Part shown: positions 7,306 to 15,709 of the stretch, one piece after another
Layout: each line of letters starts with the position of its first letter
How positions within the stretch are numbered: position 1 is the stretch's first letter
Assembly (NCBI GenBank): GCA_020073365.1
Contig: JAIQFL010000094.1
Coordinates: forward strand, 1 to 34,224
DNA length: 34,224 nucleotides
DNA from: Terriglobia bacterium
GTDB lineage: Bacteria; Acidobacteriota; Terriglobia; Bryobacterales; Bryobacteraceae
Direction: 5' to 3'
Translations under genes and position numbers: made by a program
Notes under the pieces: generated by a model
Told to the model about the DNA's origin: nothing
Databases searched by the model: none
What the model saw: only the letters and a program-made list of their open reading frames with translations

Positions 7306-9735
7306 CTAACTCAGTACCCTCTTCACCATCTCGATCAGTCTGTCCGGCGTGAAGGGCTTCTGCAGAAAGGCGACCGAGTTGTCCAGCACACCGGTTTCGC
7401 TCATAATGCGGTCGGTGTAGCCGGACATGAACATCACCTTCATGCGGGGCTGTAAAGCGGCCAGTTGGGCGGCCAACTCCTTGCCATTCATCCCAGGCAT
7501 GATGATGTCGCTCACCAACAGGCGGATCGGCCTGTCATGTCGCCCGGCAACCGAAAGCGCCTCCCCTCCGTCGGCCGCCTCCAGGACCTCGTAGCCCAGT
7601 CCACGCAGGATCGTACAGGTAAGACCCCGTACATCCTCCTGGTCCTCCACCACCAGCACTGCACCCAAAGCTTGGGGCGACTCCCAACGAAGTCCGGCTG
7701 GTGTTTCCGGCTTGGCCGGACCGGCCATGTGCGGCAGATAGACGCTGAAGACGGACCCTCGTCCGGGCTCGCTGGCTACGGAAATGTGCCCACCGCTCTG
7801 CGTGACAATGCCGAAAACCGTGGAGAGGCCCAGCCCCGTGCCTTGGCTCATATGCTTGGTGGTGAAGAAGGGCTCGAACACGTGCTGCCTGGTGCGCGCG
7901 TCCATCCCCACCCCGGTATCCCCGATGCGGAGTAGAACATAGGGCCTGGCCCCCGCCGCTCCAGGGTCTTCCTCAAGACCGGGTCCAAGCTCCACATTCC
8001 TCGTCTCGATGGTGAGGGTGCCGCCATCCGGCATGGCCTCCCTGCCGTTGCCCACCAGGTTCATCAGCACCTGGTGGATTTGCCCGCGATCGCCCCGGAT
8101 GGTTCCCGCCTCCGGGTCCAGCGAAATTACCAATCGAATATCCTCGCCGATCAGTCGCTTCAGTATTCCCTCGGACTCCTGAATCAGCCCGTTCAGATTC
8201 AACGGCCGCAATTGCGCCACCTGCTTGCGGCTAAAAGCCAGCAGTTGCTGGGTCAGCTCCGCGCCCCGGTTGCCGGCGTTGCGGATCTCCGCCAGGCCGT
8301 GACGCAATGGATTCCCGGCGTCCAGCCCCTGGAGCATTAAGTCGCTGTAACCGTTGATCACCGTGAGCAGGTTGTTGAAGTCGTGTGCGATCCCTCCCGC
8401 CAGACGGCCCAGGCTCTCCAGCTTTTGTGACTGGAGCACCTGCTCCTCCAGGCGCTTCCGGTCGGTAACATCGAAAAAGGAGACGATTGCCCGGGACCAA
8501 TCGTGATTGGGCGTCTCCACCAGCGACACGATCATGTTGACGGAGCGTTCATCGCCCCTCAGCGTGCGGGTCTGAAACTCGGCCTTGAACAACGAGTTGG
8601 TTTCGGCGAGAACGGCCATCTCCTCGCAGAAGTTTTCATAGGCGGCATCGTCGAAGATCTGAGTGAGATCGCCGAGCAGTTCCTCCTTGTCGCGGGCGCC
8701 GTAGAAGTCGCGCGCCGCGCGATTGACGTCGAGCACGCGGATGCGCCCCAAGCATTCCATCAGGGCGTCCCGGTGTTCCGAAAAATATCCTCGCAGATCG
8801 GTCACGCCCTGATTCGCCAGTCCATCGAGGTAAATCTTCACGCGTGAGAAGTCCTCCTCCCACATGGGGAACGGAGAGTCCTCGAACAACGTGCGATAGC
8901 GTTCCTCGTTGACGCGCAGGCTCTGTTCCGATTGCCGCAGCATCTCTTCCGCCATGCGGCGGTCGGTGATGTCGCGTTCCCTGCCCTGTACCCCAACCTG
9001 CCGGCCGGCATCGTCCACAATGGGTCCCCACGATGCGGCCACCCACTTCAGCCGTTCGTCCCTGGTGACCAGCCGGTATTCCTCCTCATAGAAGGACTTT
9101 CCCTCAAACAACCGATCCCACTGGCCCAGCATGCGCTCGCGGTCCTCGGGGTGCACCCAGCAGATGAATTGACGTCTTTCGAGCTCCGCAACGGAGTAGC
9201 CGGTTAATGTTTCGGCTGCCTGATTGGCGAAGGTCAGGCGGCGGTCCATGTCGTAGGCCAGCACCATTTCCGTCAGGTTCTTGGCCATCAGCCGGAATCT
9301 GTATTCGTTATGCCGCGCTTCCGCAAGACTGGCTTGGGGGACGCTCTTCCGCGCGATGTATTGGACCGTGAGGGGCCCGTCCCCCTCCTGCAGAATACTC
9401 GCCTCCAGCAGGATTGGCTGGTGCGAGCCATCGCGGGTCAGGAATTCCGCTTCGGACAGGAAGTGGCGATCGCCGGTCAGGGCCTGTTGCAGCAGGTTCA
9501 TCACCGGCTCGCGGGATTCGGGAGCCAGCAACTGCCGGAAGTTCATGCGAAGCAATTCCTGCCGGCCGAAGCCGCTGAGGCGCTCACCCGCGGCATTCGT
9601 CGCGACCAGGTTGCCGGCGGTGTCCTGGACGTAGACGGCGTCGGGATGGCTGTCCAACAGCAGGCGGTACTGGTGCTGCCAAAGTTCGGCGCGGCGCTCC
9701 GATTCCCGCATGCGTTGATAGAGGTCCGATTGCAT
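7306..9735 (-). CDS. Multi-PAS hybrid sensor histidine kinase with C-terminal receiver
   Basis: An 809-aa soluble protein (835 if the GTG at 9813 were used). Domains in order: PAS about 15-125, PAS about 135-260 (ends in a PAC-like WGPIVDDAGRQVG stretch), a third degenerate PAS about 280-435, HisKA dimerisation with the phospho-histidine H451 in GGIAHDFNN, HATPase with GDTGVGMD and GTGLGLSTVFG boxes (about 600-665), and a receiver with VLVVEDQEDV and the acceptor D743 in VSDIIMPGMNG. No membrane segments are seen, so it likely senses an internal cue such as redox or a cofactor. The architecture implies intramolecular transfer from H451 to D743. No output-domain partner is adjacent. The ATG at 9735 is preferred because the residues before it are not PAS-like. 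Confidence 0.92.
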   Translation of the reverse strand: MQSDLYQRMRESERRAELWQHQYRLLLDSHPDAVYVQDTAGNLVATNAAGERLSGFGRQELLRMNFRQLLAPESREPVMNLLQQALTGDRHFLSEAEFLTRDGSHQPILLEASILQEGDGPLTVQYIARKSVPQASLAEARHNEYRFRLMAKNLTEMVLAYDMDRRLTFANQAAETLTGYSVAELERRQFICWVHPEDRERMLGQWDRLFEGKSFYEEEYRLVTRDERLKWVAASWGPIVDDAGRQVGVQGRERDITDRRMAEEMLRQSEQSLRVNEERYRTLFEDSPFPMWEEDFSRVKIYLDGLANQGVTDLRGYFSEHRDALMECLGRIRVLDVNRAARDFYGARDKEELLGDLTQIFDDAAYENFCEEMAVLAETNSLFKAEFQTRTLRGDERSVNMIVSLVETPNHDWSRAIVSFFDVTDRKRLEEQVLQSQKLESLGRLAGGIAHDFNNLLTVINGYSDLMLQGLDAGNPLRHGLAEIRNAGNRGAELTQQLLAFSRKQVAQLRPLNLNGLIQESEGILKRLIGEDIRLVISLDPEAGTIRGDRGQIHQVLMNLVGNGREAMPDGGTLTIETRNVELGPGLEEDPGAAGARPYVLLRIGDTGVGMDARTRQHVFEPFFTTKHMSQGTGLGLSTVFGIVTQSGGHISVASEPGRGSVFSVYLPHMAGPAKPETPAGLRWESPQALGAVLVVEDQEDVRGLTCTILRGLGYEVLEAADGGEALSVAGRHDRPIRLLVSDIIMPGMNGKELAAQLAALQPRMKVMFMSGYTDRIMSETGVLDNSVAFLQKPFTPDRLIEMVKRVLS

Positions 9736-9821
9736 CCGTGTATCGAGTTGCCAGCGCCCGGTTGGACTGTACGTTTTACATCCTATTCTAGCCTGCCGCA
9801 GCCTAATCCACACGCAGTGGG

Positions 9822-9871
9822 GCAGCCAATCGCAGCCAATCCTGGCTGCAGCCGCCTGTCAGGCGGCTTTT
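9822..9871 (+). terminator. Tandem hairpins in the 9736-10041 divergent intergenic region
   Basis: A 10-bp unit, GCAGCCAATC, is tandemly repeated (9822-9841). The second copy forms a hairpin with TGGCTGC (9832-9849). A perfect 8-bp stem, AGCCGCCT/AGGCGGCT (9850-9868), with a 3-base loop follows and runs into TTTT (9868-9871), resembling an intrinsic terminator. It lies between divergent genes, about 170 bp ahead of the oxidase gene, where a terminator is not expected, so an attenuator is possible. The rest of this 306-bp gap shows no gene. Confidence 0.5.
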
Positions 9872-10041
9872 CCCGCCGCTCGCCTGCCCATCTATTTCGT
9901 GGACACTGTACCAGCGGTTGCGGACAAACAGCCCGCGAGTTCGCGAGTTCGCGCGAATACATTGACGAGTACTCTTGGTACCGTCAGCAGGCCGGAAATC
10001 GACATACCGCACGGCGGCCAAGCTACACTCGTAGTATCCTC

Positions 10042-11250
10042 GTGAATAACCGGAAGGTCGTTATCATCGGCGGTGGCATCGTTGGATTGGCTACCGCATA
10101 CCGCATGGGCGAGCGGTTTCCCGGCGCCCGTATCACCGTTCTCGAAAAGGAGAGCGCCGTCGGCCGGCACCAGACCGGACACAACAGCGGCGTGCTGCAT
10201 TGCGGGCTCTATTATAAGCCGGGGTCGGTGAAGGCCAAGCTCGCGGTGTCCGGGATCCGTCAGATGGTCGCATTCTGCCAGGAGCATGCCATACCGCACG
10301 AGATCTGCGGAAAGCTCGTAGTGGCGGCTGACCAAAGCGAGGTTCCCCGGTTGCGCGGTCTTCAAGAGCGCGGTGCTGCCAACGGGTTGGAGGGCCTCCG
10401 CTGGCTCGAGCGCGAGGAGATGCGCGAGATCGAACCGCACGTGGGTGGTGTAGCGGCGTTGCGCGTGCCGCAGGAAGGCATTGTGGATTACGCCAGGGTG
10501 TGCGCGGCGCTGGTCGAAAAGCTCACCGGGCGGGGTGCGCAGGTGGCGACCGGAGCCCGCGTGGAGCGGTTGCAGCCCGCCGGCGCGGGTTGGGTGGCGG
10601 AAACGGCCAGCGGCGAATTCCAGGCCGATTTCATCATCAATTGTGCCGGCCTCCACTGCGACCGCGTCGCCCAACTGGCGGGAGAGCGCCGCGAAGTGCG
10701 CATTCTGCCGTTCCGCGGCGAGTACTACCAAATCCGCCCCGAACGCCAACAGCTTGTCCGGCACCTGATCTACCCGACGCCGGATCCGCGCTTCCCCTTC
10801 CTCGGCGTGCACTTCACGCGCCTGATTCACGGCGGAATCGAAGCCGGCCCGAACGCCGTGCTGGCGTTCGCCCGGGAAGGTTATCGCAAGACCGACTTCA
10901 ACGCGCGCGACCTGTTTGACGCGCTGGCGTACCGCGGCTTCTGGCGCTTTCTGCAACGGTATCCCTCGATGTGCTGGTACGAGCTGCGGCGTTCGTTCAG
11001 CCGCGAACTGTTCTGCCGGTCGTTGCAGCGGCTGGTCCCCGACATTCAGCCCGACGACCTGGCGACCGGCGGCTCCGGCGTGCGGGCACAGGCCATCGCA
11101 CCCGAAGGCGACCTGGTGCAGGACTTCCGCTTCATCGCGCGGCCGAACGCCCTGCATGTGCTCAACGCCCCCAGCCCCGCCGCCACCGCATCGCTGGCTA
11201 TCGGCGCGGAAATCGCGGCGATGGCGGAGCAGGCGGCAGGTGGGGCATGA
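10042..11250 (+). CDS. lhgO: L-2-hydroxyglutarate oxidase (FAD-dependent)
   Basis: A 402-aa DAO-fold flavoprotein. The N-terminal Rossmann motif VVIIGGGIVGLATAYR (about 6-21) binds FAD. The signature segment GRHQTGHNSGVLHCGLYYKPGS (about 44-65, interrupted here for length) and the C-terminal VRAQAIAPEGDLVQDF and VLNAPSPAATASLAIG segments are typical of LhgO/YgaF. The enzyme oxidises L-2-hydroxyglutarate to 2-oxoglutarate, passing electrons to the quinone pool at the membrane. The length matches the family (about 400). The open frame extends far upstream, but family similarity begins at the GTG at 10042, which I take as the start. The ribosome-binding site is weak. The neighbours do not suggest a pathway. 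Confidence 0.93.
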   Translation: MNNRKVVIIGGGIVGLATAYRMGERFPGARITVLEKESAVGRHQTGHNSGVLHCGLYYKPGSVKAKLAVSGIRQMVAFCQEHAIPHEICGKLVVAADQSEVPRLRGLQERGAANGLEGLRWLEREEMREIEPHVGGVAALRVPQEGIVDYARVCAALVEKLTGRGAQVATGARVERLQPAGAGWVAETASGEFQADFIINCAGLHCDRVAQLAGERREVRILPFRGEYYQIRPERQQLVRHLIYPTPDPRFPFLGVHFTRLIHGGIEAGPNAVLAFAREGYRKTDFNARDLFDALAYRGFWRFLQRYPSMCWYELRRSFSRELFCRSLQRLVPDIQPDDLATGGSGVRAQAIAPEGDLVQDFRFIARPNALHVLNAPSPAATASLAIGAEIAAMAEQAAGGA

Positions 11251-11337
11251 TGGCGCAGATAGACGCCATGCCGGGTTCGAGGCTGCGAGGACCCCACCCG
11301 CGCCGAGGGCCTGAACGCTTGCAGCTATACTGAGCGC

Positions 11338-11703
11338 ATGGCACAGTCTACGATTGCCGCAAAGATCGACGACGTCGAGCGTTCCTACCGGATGCCAGAG
11401 GGGGACAAGATCAAGGCATACCTGGCCGCCCACCGGGAAACTGCAGATATCCTTCTGGAAGCGCGTCCTCACATCGAGTTGCAGTTCGGGTGTAGCACCG
11501 TGGTGGAGTTGCGCATCCCGCGCGATTACGAAGGTGATCCTCAGGGGGAACTACTGGCGATGATACAGTCTCACCAGGATGCTGATGCTGCACTCGACAG
11601 GTTTGACAGACTTTGGGATGAGTGGTGGGGTGAGGCGTCCGGTCACAGTGAATCTTGGCCCCTCTACATCGGAGTCGAATACGCCGGGGAACCTGTGCAG
11701 TGA
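11338..11703 (+). CDS. Small acidic protein, probable antitoxin-like partner of a HEPN gene
   Basis: A 121-aa soluble protein. It has an N-terminal helix, a strand region with the pattern Leu-Gln-Phe-Gly...Val-Val-Glu-Leu (about 48-60), an acidic loop, a helix with DADAALDRFDRLWDEWW (about 81-97), and a final strand. From memory this resembles small proteins found in cyanobacteria and other bacteria that end in a DrFdeeWW pattern. I know of no assigned biochemical function. Its TGA stop overlaps a GTG start (GTGA, 11700-11703) for a HEPN-like reading frame, an arrangement typical of toxin-antitoxin pairs. The antitoxin role is inferred from that context only. Confidence 0.65.
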   Translation: MAQSTIAAKIDDVERSYRMPEGDKIKAYLAAHRETADILLEARPHIELQFGCSTVVELRIPRDYEGDPQGELLAMIQSHQDADAALDRFDRLWDEWWGEASGHSESWPLYIGVEYAGEPVQ

Positions 11704-11939
11704 CTTTCAGATGGGAAGAGTATCTCGTCCTTGCTAAGGAACTCTCCCGACAAGGTGGCGAAGCGGCGACAAGATCGGCGATCAGTCGAGCCTATTAGCC
11801 GCCTATCAGACTGCACGGCGGCACAAAGGATCCAAGAGCGCAATGGCAACTCAGAGCGGCTCACACGGGGCCGTTTGGAGGGCGCTGAAGGAAAGCGGAC
11901 GGCGGGCGAGTGTGCCTGCAACTCTCAGCGGTGCGAGGG
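11700..11939 (+). pseudogene. Frameshifted and 3'-truncated HEPN-domain gene
   Basis: From the GTG at 11700 the frame reads VTFRWEEYLVLAKELSRQGG and continues to SAISRAY, then hits TAG at 11796. Adding one base there restores the expected SRAYYAAYQTARRHKG from 11798, continuing to SHGAVWRALKESGRR. The SRAYYAA pattern and helical layout are typical of HEPN proteins, many of which are RNases or toxins. After about 11900 the similarity fades, and the shifted frame runs to a stop at 11986 across the 3' end of the receptor pseudogene, so the C-terminus also seems lost. The GTGA overlap with the preceding gene marks a former two-gene operon. A sequencing error could explain the single-base shift but not the lost end. 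Confidence 0.7.
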
Positions 11940-14417
11940 TCAGAATTCGAGGTTGGCTCGAAGTTCGATACGGCGAGCTGTGGTGATCAAGCTGGTGCTT
12001 TGCCCGAAGGAAAGGCTCGTCGCACCGATATTGCCCAAGCTGAACGCCGGGTGATTGAAGACATTCAGGAACTGCCCTTGAATCGTCATGCGGATCGACT
12101 CACGGATGGGAATGCTCTTGTTCACCGACAGGTCGGCGTTGAACCAGTGAGGTCCGTAAATGTATTGGTTGGCCGCCAACACTCCGGGGGTCACATTAGG
12201 GGTGTAATAACTGGACGAGACTCCGCCGTTGGGGGCGATGAGACTCGGGTTGATGGTCTGCACCCAGGGATTTCCGGTGCGCGCAACCGCCACCGCGTTT
12301 TGTATCGTTTGCGCGGTAACGCCGGGCGCGAAGACAACTCCGCTGTTGGCTTGCGAATTCAGAGTGGCATAACCGCCGCTAAACTGCGCCGGCGGTCCGC
12401 TTTGCAGAACGACGATGGTCCCGAGGGTCCAGCCGCCGGCCACTTCATCAGCCAGCTTGTTGCCATTCAAAAACCGCTTGCCCTTGCCGAAGGGCAGGTC
12501 GTAGGTCCCGCTGGCATGGATGATGTGGCGGATATCGTAGGGGCTCGGCCGATAACTCAGCCGGAAGTTCCGATCGGTGATGTATCCGGCGCCGCCGACG
12601 TTGGCCTGATAGCCGTTTACGTTTCCGAGCACCAGCGAGTGAGACAACGTGTAATTCAAGTTGAACTGCATACCGCACCACTGCCTCTGGCGAAGCTCCA
12701 CCTGGAGCGAGTGGTAATTGGAGTGACTGACCGCGTCGAGATAGTTCACTGAGTTCCCTGTGGAGAACGGATTGGCTTCCCAGAAATTGATCGGATAACT
12801 GGTACCCGCTCCGCCCAGGCCCAACTGCGTACACGGGGCGAGCTTTGCCCCGAACATGTTGCAGATATAGCTCTGGGTGCTGGCCAGCGTATTGGCGACC
12901 GTCCCCACCGCCCCCGTCCCACCGCTGGCGGCGGATCTCAATTGGGTGACGAATTGGTTGTACAGCGGGCCGCTGGTCGTACCGAACGCCGCGGCAAAGA
13001 TGGGGAGCGGCACCTGTCCGGCCAGTCCCTGATTGGCAAACGAGTTGCCTTTCCCGGCGGCCTGGCTGATGGCCAGATTGTTCTGGGCGTTCTTGAACTC
13101 GGTGAGGAAACCGTTCTCGATGATATTCACCTCGTTCAGGTTGTAGCTCATCCATCCGTGCATGCCAAGATTGCCGACATAGCGAACCTCCAGGGCTGTG
13201 CCGGCTCCCAATTGCCGCTCAATGCCGAAGTTCCATTGCTCCACATAAGGCTGGCGGATATTGGGATTCATGGCAAAGAACGAGGAGTTAAACGACAGCG
13301 TTGACTCCGGCAGATTGGGCGCCCAGGTAGTCGGGAAAAGGGCGTACTGCGGCAGTGGCTGGCCGAGCGACAACGAGCCGGGCTTGTAGGTACCAATAGC
13401 CCCGGTGGTATCGGGAACCGCCTGGCCCTGCTGGAAGAAGAAGGAGCCTTGATTGGAGGCGTAAGCCCAGAAATTCTGCGCGCCTTCCTGGTACATCCTC
13501 TTCGACCATCCGGTGCGGAACACAGTCTTGCCGTCCGGGAGAATCTTCCCCAGGAACCCGCCGAACTTGGGGCTCCAGGCGAGCGCGGCGGCCGGTTGCA
13601 GATTGATCCACTGCGTGTTGTACGCATGCACATGCGAGTTGAACGTGGGATTCTGGATGCCGCCGAGGTTGCCAGGCTGGAAGATGGCTCCCACGGGAGT
13701 GGGACCCCAAAGGTTCGCGGGAGTCGCGTTGGCGTAAGCTCCGTTCAGGTCATGGTCGTCGCCCACCATGTCGTTGCGAAGCCCATAATTCAGGGTGATT
13801 TCAGGGTGAGATTGGGCTTGATGCGCCAGCGATCCTGTGCGAAAATATTCCCCGACTGTTGAACCTCGTCCAGGTTGTAGGCGCCGAATGGCTTGTATGT
13901 TCCGGTCTTGGTATCCAGCGGACGCCCGCCCCCGGCGATGTATACGCGATCCACCTGTCCCACCAGCGTGGCATACAGGTTTGCGGCGTTGCCCTGTTGC
14001 GTCGTGTTCAGACCGGCGGCGGCCAGTGCGCTGATCAGGGGATTATAGGTCGGTTCGTTCTGGTTGAAACCGAGGTAGATGGCCGGATACCCGCCGGGAC
14101 CGTTCCAGTAGTGATCCTGCTCATGGTAATAGCCTCCTCCGGCAACGATAGATGCCAAAGGGCAGGTTCGGAAACGTGTACGTGCCGGAGGCCGGTGTGA
14201 TAGCCCTGCGCACGTTATTGGTGGAGACGTCCTTGATCTCCAACTGAGCATCCGGCACGGACGCTCCAGTCGGATCCAAAACAGTGACAGTCACTGTTCC
14301 TGAGGTGGTTGTCTGTCCCGATGCTACGAAAGCACCGGGACTCAAAAGAACCAAACCGATTCCCAAGGCCGCGGTCATGAGAAGCTTAAAGTAGTTCTGC
14401 ATGTATCCCTTTCGCAT
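11940..14417 (-). pseudogene. Broken TonB-dependent receptor with carboxypeptidase-regulatory-like N-terminus
   Basis: Three frames make one receptor. The first (14417 to about 14150) has a signal peptide and a carboxypeptidase-regulatory-like beta-sandwich ending at TYTFPNLPFGIY. The second (about 14150-13802) is in another frame and begins mid-barrel (GGGYYHEQDHYWNG), so the plug and first barrel strands are missing. The third (from about 13790 to 11940) has the rest of the barrel and ends in RIELRANLEF with the usual terminal aromatic residue. The second and third parts are separated by an 11-bp tandem duplication: TTCAGGGTGA occurs at 13789-13798 and 13800-13809, and removing one unit restores LTLNYGLRND. 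Intact relatives import oligosaccharides or siderophores across the outer membrane. This copy cannot make a working channel unless the assembly is wrong here. Confidence 0.87.
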
Positions 14418-14477
14418 TTCAAACCCCCGGCGACGGATGGTCCGCGCCTACATCTTCGCCATCGATGGTTGGGATGT

Positions 14478-14506
14478 AGTGTAAGCGCTCACAGGCAGCG
14501 TGTCAA
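14478..14506 (-). promoter_or_regulatory. Sigma70-type promoter of the receptor pseudogene
   Basis: On the minus strand: -35 TTGACA (14506-14501, a perfect consensus), a 17-base spacer, then -10 TACACT (14483-14478, 4 of 6 matches). It lies about 60 bases upstream of the receptor start at 14417. A LacI-type operator overlaps the -10 and the spacer. Confidence 0.75.
14480..14493. promoter_or_regulatory. LacI-family operator
   Basis: TGTAAGCGCTCACA is a near-perfect palindrome with the central CG step typical of LacI/GalR operators. It sits between the receptor and the divergent LacI-family gene and overlaps the receptor promoter, as expected for repression by the neighbouring regulator, perhaps with autoregulation. 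Confidence 0.8.
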
Positions 14507-14593
14507 GCCCCGCTTGTCCTGCCCTTGGCCCTTTCCGGCCGGCAGGTGATAGTCCAACTCCGCTCAAGAATCGGTACAATGAGGGGCATCTCC

Positions 14594-15658
14594 ATGAACC
14601 TGGAACAAGTCGCCCGCCGGGCAAGAGTTTCTACCGCTACCGTCTCCCGTGTGCTGAATAATGCAAGCGTAGTCAAGAGTTCGACCCGGGCACGTGTGGT
14701 CAAGGCCATCGAGGAACTGAAGTATCATCCCAACCTCCACGCTCGCAGCCTGGCGGGAGGTAAGAGCCGCACCATCGGTGTCATCGCTTCCAATATGGAG
14801 AATCCGTTTTTCTTCGATATCTACAAGACCATCGAGTCTGACGCGCATGACCGCGGCTACGAAGTGGTAATGGCCAACACCGATTACCGCTCCGAACAAC
14901 TCGTCTCCAGCATCCGGCTGATGATCGGGCGGCGCGTCGCGGGTCTGGCTGCCATCGTCTCCGAAATGGCGCCTGAGCTGATCGAGGAACTGGCGGAGAG
15001 CCGGATTCCAGTGGTCTTCTACGATGTGGGCACGCCGCGCAGGAACATCACCAATATCCGGGTCAACTATCGGCGCGGCATCGAAAAGGTAGTCGACTAC
15101 CTGCACAGCCTGGGTCACCGGCGCCTTGGCTTCGTGGGGCACCACGCGATCCTTGGACCCATCAACGAACGCATGAAGGCCGTCATGGATGCCGTCGCCC
15201 GCATCCCCTCGCTGGAAGTGCGGACCGCGGCCGACGCCGACACGCTCGAAGGAGGCCGGCAGGCCGCGCGATCGTTGCTCGCCACCGACTTCGCGCCCAC
15301 CGCCATCGTATGCGTGAATGACGTTACCGCGGTCGGAGCGCTCTATGAACTGCGCGAGCGCGGAATCCGCGTCCCCCAGGACGTGTCTGTGACCGGGTTC
15401 GACAACATCAAGCTTTCCGAGTTCTGCTACCCGGCGCTGACTACCGTGCACATCCCACGCGAGCGGGTCGGTCACATCATTTGCGACTGCCTGTTGCCGA
15501 GATCGGGCAAGCCCGCCGTCATCGATTCCGAAATCGTGATCGATCCGGAGTTCGTAGTGCGCGACTCCACCGGCCCCGTGAGTCCCAGTGGCGCAGGTCA
15601 CCGGCCCGGCCAGCCCGACGCCGTCCACCCTGCCGCACAATCACAGTTGTTATCCTGA
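14594..15658 (+). CDS. LacI-family transcriptional repressor
   Basis: A 354-aa protein. The N-terminal helix-turn-helix is LEQVARRARVSTATVSRVLN (about 3-22), with the hinge-helix HARSLAGGKSRTIGVI (about 50-65). A periplasmic-binding-protein-like effector domain follows (about 60-340), with DVSVTGFDNIKLSEF near 262-276 as in sugar-responsive members. I start at the ATG at 14594, where AGGGG lies 7 bases upstream. An in-frame ATG at 14579 and a TTG at 14525 are less likely. It is divergent from the receptor, with an operator between them, and is followed by the GH39-like gene 51 bp on, so it probably controls a sugar uptake and degradation locus. The effector is unknown. Confidence 0.93.
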   Translation: MNLEQVARRARVSTATVSRVLNNASVVKSSTRARVVKAIEELKYHPNLHARSLAGGKSRTIGVIASNMENPFFFDIYKTIESDAHDRGYEVVMANTDYRSEQLVSSIRLMIGRRVAGLAAIVSEMAPELIEELAESRIPVVFYDVGTPRRNITNIRVNYRRGIEKVVDYLHSLGHRRLGFVGHHAILGPINERMKAVMDAVARIPSLEVRTAADADTLEGGRQAARSLLATDFAPTAIVCVNDVTAVGALYELRERGIRVPQDVSVTGFDNIKLSEFCYPALTTVHIPRERVGHIICDCLLPRSGKPAVIDSEIVIDPEFVVRDSTGPVSPSGAGHRPGQPDAVHPAAQSQLLS

Positions 15659-15709
15659 TATCTAACTCTGCAAACGTCATCAAAGCATGCGAAGTCGCGA
15701 GGTGTCCGC

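Noticed and set aside
9310..10041. 244-residue extension of the L-2-hydroxyglutarate oxidase
   Set aside because: It lies over the histidine kinase gene on the other strand and the intergenic region. The flavin-binding motif starts right after 10042.
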